64,000 nucleotides of DNA from Deefgea piscis. Its GTDB lineage: Bacteria; Pseudomonadota; Gammaproteobacteria; Burkholderiales; Chitinibacteraceae. The stretch covers positions 3,286,001 to 3,350,000 of the forward strand of contig NZ_CP081149.1 of the NCBI RefSeq assembly GCF_019665785.1, in the 5' to 3' direction. The notes under the pieces are model-generated. The model did no database searches. It saw nothing but the letters and a program-made list of their open reading frames with translations, and had not been told where the DNA came from. Position numbers and translations under genes: made by a program. Shown here one piece after another: positions 41,054 to 48,578 of the stretch. Each line of letters starts with the position of its first letter. Position 1 is the stretch's first letter.

Positions 41054-43831
41054 ATGGCAAGCATTTTAGAACTAAAAAGCCGTATTGATATGGAAGAGCT
41101 GGCCGAGAATCGCCTCGGTCTTAAGCGTGGCAAAGGCGCCAAGGGGAATTGGTATTCGCCGAGCCACGACGATAAAAATCCTTCACTCAGTATTTTTTGC
41201 AAGTCGGGCGAATGGGGCTTTAAAGACTGGAGCAATGAAGGTGCGCCGCACGCCAAGGGCAGCATTATTGATTTAGTCATTTACTGCGGCAAAGCGCACG
41301 ATCCATCGGATGCGACTAAGTTGTTGCACGAGTGGTATAGCATCCCATTTGATAAACCCGATGCGCCGGCGGCGCCAGTCGAAAAATCACTGGCAGAACA
41401 CATTGCCGACAAATGCTTGATCGATACATCACCTGCGGTTGAGTATCTACGCAGCCGCAAGATTGGCGACGCAGCGATTGAAGCTGCACTGCGTAATCGT
41501 GCTATCGGTTTTAACGACTGGACCAGCACCAAATCTAAAGCCGGCGAGCATGGCCATGGTGGCCCTGCTGCGGCGTTTATCGTTCGCACTTTAAACCCCG
41601 GCCGCGTGGTCGCCGTGGATTTACGCTATATCAATCCAGAGCTCAATGGCGGGTCAAAAACACAGTGTCAGGGTGAAAAGCTGGGGTTTGGTTGGACCAG
41701 CGATATCAAGCGCCTGCACGCAGCGCGTACGGTTTACATTGTTGAGTCACCGATTAATGCGCTGTCGATCGAGACGGCATTCCCCAATGAAAAACACATC
41801 GCTGCGTATGCCATTCGCGGTACCGGCAATATCGGCACCATCGACTGGACGTTTCTGCGCGGCAAGCAAGTGCGGATTTGCCTCGATCACGCGGATAAAG
41901 TGCATGAGAAAACCGGCTATCGCCCCGGACTAAAAGCCGCGTGGGATTTGCACGAAAAACTCACCCAAATGGATATCCCTGCCCTGCTCATCGATCAGGA
42001 TTTGTGGGACGAAGGCATTGATACTAATGATGTGCTGCAAGAGCACGGCCCATTCAAAACGGCGCAATACCTGAAGAAAATCGAAACTTGGTTAATACCA
42101 GGTATGGCCGGCAAAAATGAGCGTGATGGCCGTCACCGGATTTTTCTGCCTAGCCATGATTTCCACGCCTACTGGAAATTTCGCGTTAAAGATGATCACA
42201 CCCAATATGTAAAAAAATCTGCGCCGGCTGAAGAAGGTGAGGATCCGGATGCAATCCCACGTCTTGAGTTTGACGATCTGTGTGGCTTTCGTGTGAATGC
42301 GCTGAGCCGTGTGACGATCCAGTCGGCCACAGCCACGATGACGGGCGACCCCGACAGCCAACCCAAGGTGCAATTTGCCGTCTCGGTGCAAGTACCGCGC
42401 CATGGCGTGAAGCTGGTGCGTAAAGTGTTTGATGACGAGGATTTGCATAACGTCACCAAATGGGAAAAGTTCGGCCCGATCTATTCGCCGGCTAACTTCA
42501 AACGGATGATCAATATTCTGGAGCGTACCGCCGAAATCGGCGCGCGCCGTGCGGTGAATTTTGTCGGCCTCGCTTGGAGCGAAGGCCAAATGGTGGTGAA
42601 CGAAGGGCCAGATACCTATTTCACCGAGCCCGACAAGCAGTGCCCGTATTACAACCTGACTTTCCCTTCTGGCACCCAAGCCGATGCCCGCGCCGTGATT
42701 GAGCTGTTTGGTGCGACGATGAAGCAGAATGCCGCCAGTATGTTGTTGGCTTGGTCGCTGGGTGGCCATTTGAAATCGTTGCTGGGCTTTTGGCCACACT
42801 TGCAAATGCAGGCGAATAAATCAGCAGGTAAATCAACGCTGATTAAAAAGCTCGAGCGGGCGATCGCCTTCACGATGTTTTCTGGCCAATCACTACAAAC
42901 CGAGTTTCGTTTGCTGACTTCAGTAAGCCACACCAGCCATCCTGTGGGCTGGGAAGAATTGTCAGCGCGCAAGCAAGACGTGATCGACAAAGCGGTCGGC
43001 CTGCTGCAGGAAACGTACCAATACACCGTAACCCGTCGCGGTAGCGATATGACCGAGTACTTGCTCTCAGCCCCAGTGCTATTGGCGGGTGAAGATGTGC
43101 CGATTCGCAGCTTGATCGGCAAGATCGTCCGCGTTGAACTCACGGGTAAAAAAGGCACGCCGATCCCTGATAACTCACCGCGCTTTCCAGTGAAGCAATG
43201 GCTGCGTTTTTTGGCCAGCTTGGATCGTGGCCGCGTACAAGAGAAATTCAATAAAGCCAAGAGCTACTGTCTCGACGCCTCGAGCGCGGCGCGGGATGAC
43301 GACGGCGCAATGCGGATGGTGAATAACTACGCGGCACTGCTATGCGGCTGGGATTTACTGACCGAATTTGCCGGACTGCCATCAAGCTGGAACCGCTTGC
43401 CGCAAGATCTGATTGCCGAAATGAATAGCCACACCCGAGAAACGGGTGCCGATCGTCAGCCTTGGGTTTGGATTACCGAGATTGCATTGTCTGAAATCGC
43501 TGCCGGCGAATTTAGGCATCCGTATAAATGGTGCACGGAAATCGACCCGACGACAGGTAAGACGGAAGACGTGCTGTGCATTCGCCCTGCCCACATCATG
43601 GATCACATCAGTAATAAACCCGCGCTGCGCGATAAATGGAACGGCCTGCCGGTTAAATCCGATCGCGTTTACAAAAAGCAGCTCGATGGCGGCGGCGTCA
43701 TTCTGAAAGACCCCGTCGAGCGCACGATCAATCACAAGCGCGTCGGCAATATGGTCGCGCTGAGCTTGAGCCGCATGGAGCAATACGCACTGTATGCAAC
43801 GCCACTTAATGGCGCACCAGATTCCCCGTAG
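41054..43831 (+). CDS. Phage primase-helicase (TOPRIM plus P-loop ATPase)
   Basis: 925 aa, main replication protein. The N-terminus (WYSPSHDDKNPSLSIF, WGFKDWSNEG) is like the zinc-binding primase entry domain, though the classical CHC2 cysteines are not all present. A TOPRIM-type block follows at about 225-300 (VYIVESPINALSIE, RICLDHADK). The C-terminal half has a Walker A at NKSAGKSTLIKK (about 595-606), then GWEELSARKQDVIDKA as a Walker B candidate, resembling DUF927-type helicases. Together this suggests priming and unwinding at the phage origin. Confidence 0.85.
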   Translation: MASILELKSRIDMEELAENRLGLKRGKGAKGNWYSPSHDDKNPSLSIFCKSGEWGFKDWSNEGAPHAKGSIIDLVIYCGKAHDPSDATKLLHEWYSIPFDKPDAPAAPVEKSLAEHIADKCLIDTSPAVEYLRSRKIGDAAIEAALRNRAIGFNDWTSTKSKAGEHGHGGPAAAFIVRTLNPGRVVAVDLRYINPELNGGSKTQCQGEKLGFGWTSDIKRLHAARTVYIVESPINALSIETAFPNEKHIAAYAIRGTGNIGTIDWTFLRGKQVRICLDHADKVHEKTGYRPGLKAAWDLHEKLTQMDIPALLIDQDLWDEGIDTNDVLQEHGPFKTAQYLKKIETWLIPGMAGKNERDGRHRIFLPSHDFHAYWKFRVKDDHTQYVKKSAPAEEGEDPDAIPRLEFDDLCGFRVNALSRVTIQSATATMTGDPDSQPKVQFAVSVQVPRHGVKLVRKVFDDEDLHNVTKWEKFGPIYSPANFKRMINILERTAEIGARRAVNFVGLAWSEGQMVVNEGPDTYFTEPDKQCPYYNLTFPSGTQADARAVIELFGATMKQNAASMLLAWSLGGHLKSLLGFWPHLQMQANKSAGKSTLIKKLERAIAFTMFSGQSLQTEFRLLTSVSHTSHPVGWEELSARKQDVIDKAVGLLQETYQYTVTRRGSDMTEYLLSAPVLLAGEDVPIRSLIGKIVRVELTGKKGTPIPDNSPRFPVKQWLRFLASLDRGRVQEKFNKAKSYCLDASSAARDDDGAMRMVNNYAALLCGWDLLTEFAGLPSSWNRLPQDLIAEMNSHTRETGADRQPWVWITEIALSEIAAGEFRHPYKWCTEIDPTTGKTEDVLCIRPAHIMDHISNKPALRDKWNGLPVKSDRVYKKQLDGGGVILKDPVERTINHKRVGNMVALSLSRMEQYALYATPLNGAPDSP

Positions 43832-43848
43832 CACCTAGGAGCAACACC

Positions 43849-44106
43849 ATGTTCAAATTTATTGCATTGCCATTTACGACCAAAGGAAACCCACTGAAGT
43901 GGCACCGTCGCTGGTTGGGATTGCTTCAGCTATCTAGTCATAAACCGACTGGGCACTTTGTAAGGCGCCGGAGAAATGTTCTTTTTGGCGCGCACTGGCG
44001 TGCAGAAAGGCGCATAGCCCCTCGCTACAGCGCAAAGGCTGAGTCTTTCTTATGGCGCCGAGCAGATCGCGGTTACAGCCGACGTAGAGACACTATTCCA
44101 TTTTAA
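43849..44106 (+). CDS. Small basic protein, 85 aa (doubtful)
   Basis: Good AGGAG eight bases before the ATG. The product is Arg-rich and aromatic (MFKFIALPFTTKGNPLKWHR); no family recognised. Composition in the second half (RRRADRGYSRRRD) is unusual and may mean the frame is not real or has shifted. Confidence 0.4.
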   Translation: MFKFIALPFTTKGNPLKWHRRWLGLLQLSSHKPTGHFVRRRRNVLFGAHWRAERRIAPRYSAKAESFLWRRADRGYSRRRDTIPF

Positions 44107-44131
44107 ATACCAGCGCCAAGGAATTGAAATC

Positions 44132-44371
44132 GTGGATGAACTCCCTGAATGCGATTGCCTGAACTGGTGCGGTGATGATCCTTGGTTAAAGCAGGAAAAA
44201 TGTAAACCCTGCGCCGACAAGATCAATCACGACAACCGCCCAAGGGTAAAAGATGTGCTGTTTTTTTATGACCCGGGCGAAGGCGATTGCACGGTGGTCG
44301 TGCAACTGACCCGCAAGCCAACGGCAGATGAATTCGAAATCGTGTGCAGCCAACTAAGAAGCGCACTGTAA
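44132..44371 (+). CDS. Small Cys-rich protein, 79 aa
   Basis: GTG start with AAGGAATTG upstream. Cysteines in ECDCLNWCGDD and CKPCAD could bind a metal; the rest is DVLFFYDPGEGDCTVVVQL. The family is not recognised. Confidence 0.6.
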   Translation: MDELPECDCLNWCGDDPWLKQEKCKPCADKINHDNRPRVKDVLFFYDPGEGDCTVVVQLTRKPTADEFEIVCSQLRSAL

Positions 44372-44402
44372 GTGTAGTACCCCCTAAAACAAGGAGTAGT
44401 TT

Positions 44403-44696
44403 ATGTTTGCCAAGTTATTTGAAACCGAAGAACACGGCCAGATTCTGGTCACCAAGATCACCAGCGACGATGAAGGTCGCGCACAGTTGCAGTGTACTTA
44501 TCAGCCCAAGTGTGAAAGATTTGGGTTGTCATCCATCGCTTTAGTCTTTGAAGACGATGAAGATGAAAGTCAGGCCAAACTGGATAAGGCTTTTCTCGCC
44601 TGCGATGTGGCGATGGCCACTGAAATGGTTGAGAGCTCCTTGCGCTCGATTGGCGAGCTGTTCAGCTCAACGGCAAAAGAACAAGCGGAGGGCTGA
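44403..44696 (+). CDS. Hypothetical early protein, 97 aa
   Basis: AAGGAG ten bases upstream. Beta-rich start (MFAKLFETEEHGQILVTKI), acidic run EDDEDES in the middle, helical end. The family is not recognised. Confidence 0.65.
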   Translation: MFAKLFETEEHGQILVTKITSDDEGRAQLQCTYQPKCERFGLSSIALVFEDDEDESQAKLDKAFLACDVAMATEMVESSLRSIGELFSSTAKEQAEG

Positions 44697-44699
44697 GGC

Positions 44700-45137
44700 A
44701 TGACTGAGTATGTTGCTCAAGTGGCTGAAGCTGTCGCAGCTGAGTTTTCAAAAATCGCCCGTGCTAGCTATGATCCAGCTATTAAATTAATCGTGGATTT
44801 TCACAACGAGATTGTTCAGGATCATCTGGAAGAGGATGACACAGCTAGTTTTGGCAGCGAATGGGCCGTAGATTATCTAAGCAGAACCAATGCTGTACTA
44901 GAAGGCCCCGGTTTGGTATTACCGCTCAAGCGAATCAATCTTGCTGCGATTATTGCCAGTGTGCCAAAGCCAGCGCCTTCTACCGAATGGGTAGAGCAAA
45001 TCATGGCGCAAGCATCGGTTTATGCTTCGGCGTGGTCTTTGGTCGGTGGCCGCTTTGATGATGGTGATGGCCTTGCGCATGCGGAGCAAATGAAGGCGGA
45101 GTTACGGCAAATGTTATTAGGGGAAAACAATGCCTAA
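44700..45137 (+). CDS. Hypothetical early protein, 145 aa
   Basis: Helical; starts MTEYVAQVAEAVAAEFSKI. Overlaps the next gene by eight bases. The family is not recognised. Confidence 0.65.
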   Translation: MTEYVAQVAEAVAAEFSKIARASYDPAIKLIVDFHNEIVQDHLEEDDTASFGSEWAVDYLSRTNAVLEGPGLVLPLKRINLAAIIASVPKPAPSTEWVEQIMAQASVYASAWSLVGGRFDDGDGLAHAEQMKAELRQMLLGENNA

Positions 45138-45753
45138 ACCCATCGATAAAAGTGATGCCAGAATTCTCAATATGACCGAACGCTGGGCAACCTGGTCTAA
45201 GTGGGACGGCGGCAAAGTCGCCAAGACGTATCGCGGCAAAGCGCGCACAGCCAGTACCGTATTAGCGCAGATTGCCTGCGTGCTCGATCATCATGAGATG
45301 GATTCCAAACTATGGGCGGGCGACGTAAAAACCTTGCTCGAGGCATCGACACTGCTGGCCAGACTGGGCAATGAATTTGAAGTCGCGCAGCGTAAGGGCG
45401 AAAAAATAAAAAAGGAACACACGGCCAAGCGTGTGGCTGAAGAAAAGGCGACCGAAGGGAAAATCATTCGGGAGGTATTGACGCCGCTAGCGACTGACGC
45501 CGCCGCCATGATTCAAATTTGCAATGATCTCCTGGCATTTAAAACGCACCGATGGGAAATCGCTAGGCAGTCCAATTTTAATGATTGGTGCTTTGATTTC
45601 TGGCGTGATGAATTCCAATTTCACCGGGCGCTTAAGCAAGGGAATGTAGACCTAGCGCTCAAGCTATTGGCAGAGACATACAGGCAGGATTCGTGGCAGC
45701 AAAAAGTATGGCCAGCCTTTATTGAATGGCGAAAAACATTGTCGCCCTTCTAA
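45130..45753 (+). CDS. Hypothetical early protein, 207 aa
   Basis: Long helical protein with a charged middle (RKGEKIKKEHTAKRVAEEKA) and a Trp/Phe-rich end (NDWCFDFWRDEFQFHRALKQ). The family is not recognised. Possibly a replication accessory from its place between the primase-helicase and HU. Confidence 0.65.
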   Translation: MPKPIDKSDARILNMTERWATWSKWDGGKVAKTYRGKARTASTVLAQIACVLDHHEMDSKLWAGDVKTLLEASTLLARLGNEFEVAQRKGEKIKKEHTAKRVAEEKATEGKIIREVLTPLATDAAAMIQICNDLLAFKTHRWEIARQSNFNDWCFDFWRDEFQFHRALKQGNVDLALKLLAETYRQDSWQQKVWPAFIEWRKTLSPF

Positions 45754-45800
45754 CTAATATTCTGATTTATTTCCCCTTAGCGCTCAAAAGGAGCCAATGT

Positions 45801-46076
45801 ATGAACAAGCAAGACTTAATCCGCCAAGTTGCTGAAGCCACAGGTTTGACGGACAAAAAGACCGATGAAGTGCTCAATCAATTGGGTGAGGTGATTCGCA
45901 CGGCTTTGGCCAAAGGCGATGAGGTGATATTACCCGGTGTAGGCAAACTGGAAGTGACAGAGCGCGCAGCGCGTTCTGGCCGAAATCCAAGCACGGGCGA
46001 GACGATTCAGATTGCTGCGAGCCGTGCCCCGAAGTTCAAGGCATTGAAGGTACTGAAAGACGCAATTAACGCTTAA
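45801..46076 (+). CDS. HU-family DNA-binding protein
   Basis: 91 aa from the ATG at 45801 with AAAGGAG upstream. Typical HU: NKQDLIRQVAEATGLTDKK at the N-terminus and the arm GRNPSTGETIQIAASRAPKFK. Binds and bends DNA without strong sequence preference. Phage-carried HU next to an iteron-like region (46443-46814) suggests a part in initiating replication or recombination. Confidence 0.92.
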   Translation: MNKQDLIRQVAEATGLTDKKTDEVLNQLGEVIRTALAKGDEVILPGVGKLEVTERAARSGRNPSTGETIQIAASRAPKFKALKVLKDAINA

Positions 46077-46097
46077 AACCTTCGTTTCCTGTGATTC

Positions 46098-46119
46098 AAG
46101 GCCGCCTACGGGCGGCTTT
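46098..46119 (+). terminator. UNCG-loop terminator after HU
   Basis: GCCGCC / GGCGGC closed by a TACG tetraloop with AAG/TTT flanks. Stable RNA tetraloop; ends the early operon. Confidence 0.75.
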
Positions 46120-46179
46120 GTCGTTTCCGCTTTGATTGGCCGGCTGTTGCGCCACAGACGGCCTTGTGTGCCCTCCTAG

Positions 46180-46434
46180 CTAAATACCCAAACATCGGTC
46201 GCCAACGGCGACTGAAATCAAATACCAGGGCACAGCGCCGTATCTTGCTGCTTGGCTCCCCACACCCCTCCAGAAAGAGGCAGGGCCGCCCCGCTGCGCG
46301 GTCAGCAATAAGGCAAGGGGCCGACTTGTCACTGTATTGCCTTTCTTTCTGCCTTGGACAGGCGCTTTGGGCTTGCCTAAAAATGAGGCCAAAAAGATCG
46401 CCAAAGCCTTATTTTTATCGGGAAATGGGCGCAT
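46180..46434 (-). CDS. Possible leftward small protein, 84 aa
   Basis: Only minus-strand frame of note in a 780-base stretch without an established gene. The C-terminal part reads GPASFWRGVGSQAARYGAVP, a peptide style I associate with short accessory-region proteins of proteobacteria, but I cannot name a family. Starts at the edge of the iteron-like field. A + strand frame (46164-46532) overlaps it and looks less convincing. Confidence 0.35.
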   Translation of the reverse strand: MRPFPDKNKALAIFLASFLGKPKAPVQGRKKGNTVTSRPLALLLTAQRGGPASFWRGVGSQAARYGAVPWYLISVAVGDRCLGI

Positions 46435-46442
46435 GCGGCGAA

Positions 46443-46814
46443 AACCCGTGGATTTCCTTGGGTGCTTGCGCTAAGTCTTTGATTTTGGACAGTTTACGCC
46501 TCAAGGGTTGCTGGCTTTTTTCCACGGGTTAGGGTGTTTTTTCCACGGGTTTGATTTTTGGCTGTTTTAGTCAACATACCCCCTTCTTTCTCTCTCTTTC
46601 TCTTTTAAAAATAAAGAGATAGAGATAGATAAAGACTATTAGGCAATAAGAAAAGCAATCCACGGGTCTGAGTAGATATTCCAAGGATATTTAAAAATTA
46701 CGTGAAGCTGTCCAAGGGTTTATCAAACCATCCACGGGTTTTCCTTGGACTGACAAAGATATTTATTTAATAAAATCAAACAGTTATAATGCGTAAGCTT
46801 TGTATCCACGGGTT
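46443..46814. repeat. Iteron-like array, consensus TCCACGGGTT
   Basis: Direct copies at 46521-46530, 46542-46551, 46659-46668 (last base C), 46731-46740 and 46805-46814; one reverse copy at 46443-46452; variant TCCAAGGGTT at 46711-46720. Related TCCAAGGA lies at 46680 and its complement at 46742. Between them are AT-rich tracts and a purine/pyrimidine hairpin (about 46590-46630). This fills a gene-free region between HU and a recombinase. It could be a replication origin or a recombinase/regulator binding field. Confidence 0.7.
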
Positions 46815-46856
46815 AGGGCTGGAAATGCGCTTACCCTCGCGTGACTTGGAGAATGT

Positions 46857-47864
46857 ATGCAGCAGTTGATTGACGGGTTTATTGACTTCAAAACGCTGAA
46901 TGATGGCCGCTCTATCCGCACGGGCCAGTCATACCGCGATATTTTGCTGCGGTATGCGCTGTTTTTAGGCGATACGGATCCGTGCTCAGTGACTGAAGAA
47001 ACCTTACTGGTGTTTACTGGGATGCATTTGAATAAGACATTCAATCTGCATGCTCGCTCGCGGGTGCCGTATGTGGCTTGCATCCGGGGGTTTTATGAAT
47101 GGCTTGATCGGAAGGGTTATTTGCTTGGAGCGAATCCCGCTGCAAACCTACCGTACCCCAAGGCAGGCAAGCCTTTACCCGATGTCATTGAGTTGGCCAA
47201 CGCGGAGAAGTTAATTAGCGCGCCAGATTTGTCGACGTTCGAGGGGGTGCGTGATGCGGCAATGTTGGCGATTTTACTGGGTTGTGGTTTGCGTTTATCG
47301 GGCTTGGTGGCGATGAATCGCTCTCACTTGCAAACTTATATAGTGAAAGAGCAGCCGCGTATGGCGGTCCGAGTTCTGGAAAAGGGAGATAAGGAGCGGC
47401 AGTTGCCCGTCCCCCGTGAGGCCGAGTTATTGCTGCGGGTGTATTTAGAGCATCCTGATCACGCACTGTATGACTGTGCGCTGCCCGATGGTGACTCACC
47501 CATGTGGATCTCAACACATAATCGACGAACGCCAGAGCATGAGCAACATGGTGATCGTCGCCGCCTAACAAAGCGGGGTATACAGTCAATCATCATACGA
47601 TTAGGGACTAAGGTCGGTATACCCAGACAACAACTACACCCGCATGCTTTGCGTCATCGCTTTGGCACTGAGTTGACCGAGAGCGACGTACCGCTAAATC
47701 AAACCGGTGAACTACTGGGCCATGCGTCGCTCGAGTCGACCAAGATCTACCTGCACTTGGCTATGGTTAAAAAGACTGAGGCGATGGACCGTGGCAATCC
47801 GCTGGCCAAGATCAGGTCACCCGCTTCTGAGCTACTGCGGCGCTTGGATAGCAAGCACAGCTAG
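46857..47864 (+). CDS. XerC/D-like tyrosine recombinase
   Basis: 335 aa with both domains. N-terminal SAM-like core-binding part (TGQSYRDILLRYALFLG), catalytic part with R in LGCGLRLSGL (about 145), K in EKGDKERQLPV, HPHALRHRF for H-x-x-R (about 262-270), LLGHASLEST and the tyrosine in KIYLHL (about 297). All catalytic residues are present. It starts 43 bases after the last iteron-like copy. It is not at the prophage end, so its substrate is unclear: dimer resolution of the phage circle or mobility of this sub-region. Confidence 0.88.
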   Translation: MQQLIDGFIDFKTLNDGRSIRTGQSYRDILLRYALFLGDTDPCSVTEETLLVFTGMHLNKTFNLHARSRVPYVACIRGFYEWLDRKGYLLGANPAANLPYPKAGKPLPDVIELANAEKLISAPDLSTFEGVRDAAMLAILLGCGLRLSGLVAMNRSHLQTYIVKEQPRMAVRVLEKGDKERQLPVPREAELLLRVYLEHPDHALYDCALPDGDSPMWISTHNRRTPEHEQHGDRRRLTKRGIQSIIIRLGTKVGIPRQQLHPHALRHRFGTELTESDVPLNQTGELLGHASLESTKIYLHLAMVKKTEAMDRGNPLAKIRSPASELLRRLDSKHS

Positions 47865-47939
47865 GGGTGTTTCAAGGCCTGTTTAGTGAGTACAAGTTTC
47901 GTAGGGGGTAATTACAATGTGTCTACGGAGTGCAGGAGA

Positions 47940-48041
47940 ATGAGCATATACAAGGCGCGAGGGGGTGAAGTTGCGCACTTACCAAATCGCTTACGGTTTC
48001 GGGCTAAATCGGAAACGGGTGGCTCTGGCTGCTGCGTCTAG
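47940..48041 (+). CDS. Very small protein, 33 aa
   Basis: GCAGGAG five bases before the ATG. The peptide starts MSIYKARGGEVAHLPNRLR and ends GCCV. Strong ribosome site and a distinctive C-terminus argue for translation; no family recognised. Confidence 0.4.
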   Translation: MSIYKARGGEVAHLPNRLRFRAKSETGGSGCCV

Positions 48042-48101
48042 TTATAGAGAGTGCGCAGTGGCATAGGGTTGAACTCACAATGGAATGCGGGGTAGAGCAC
48101 G

Positions 48102-48578
48102 ATGGTTGATACACAAGAGCGCAGCGGGAATCAGGAAGTTGGCAGCCTAGGTACGCAGCCCCTAGGGCTGGGGGGTCGGCTAGGGCTATCCCCCTACCCC
48201 CCAAGAGGGGGTGGGTACCTAAAGAATTGCACTGATTTGAATTTTTCGCGGCGCGACCCGCGACTTGATGATTTGGCAGCAATGAAAATGCCGCCGGTAT
48301 GGCTGCGCATCGCCGAAAAAATCGGCGTCGACGCACTAATGGTGCTTTGGCGCGAACTAGACGGCAGTGATGACGTACCTCGTACCGACAACGGCATGCT
48401 ATTGCTGCGGTTGCGCCCTTTTGACAGCTGGCAGCGCCAGATGCGCAACCAGCACATCAAAATGCTGGCGGCCGCCGGCCGTTCACCTGCACAAATTCGC
48501 CAAGCCCTGATGGAACACTACAAACTCAGCCTAACAACAGGGCGAATCGCCCGCATCATTAATGAATCTCATGAATAA
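48102..48578 (+). CDS. Mor-like transcription regulator
   Basis: 158 aa from ATG 48102, but the first ~45 codons run through a GC-rich palindromic stretch and look non-conserved; TTG 48237 or ATG 48285 (MKMPPVWLRIAEKIG) may be the true start. The core LRIAEKIGVDALMVLWRELDG and the C-terminal RNQHIKMLAAAGRSPAQIRQ...HYKLSLTTGRIARII look like the Mor/C activator HTH family of Mu. It overlaps the integrase start by 17 bases, so it may control or be co-expressed with integration. Confidence 0.6.
   Translation: MVDTQERSGNQEVGSLGTQPLGLGGRLGLSPYPPRGGGYLKNCTDLNFSRRDPRLDDLAAMKMPPVWLRIAEKIGVDALMVLWRELDGSDDVPRTDNGMLLLRLRPFDSWQRQMRNQHIKMLAAAGRSPAQIRQALMEHYKLSLTTGRIARIINESHE
48145..48222. repeat. GC-rich palindrome cluster
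   Basis: Contains AGCCC-CTA-GGGCT, CCCCCT...AGGGGG and flanking TAGGTAC / GTACCTA, so the whole block can fold back on itself. It looks like a small inserted repetitive element within the 5' part of the Mor-like frame. Confidence 0.5.

Noticed and set aside
42092-42805. 237-aa minus-strand frame
   Set aside because: Antisense to the primase-helicase gene, with no ribosome site or recognisable motif.
46164-46532. 122-aa + strand frame before the iteron field
   Set aside because: Arg/Ser/Leu-rich with no motif, runs into the repeats and overlaps the better minus-strand candidate.
47215-47589. 124-aa minus-strand frame
   Set aside because: Shadow of the tyrosine recombinase gene.
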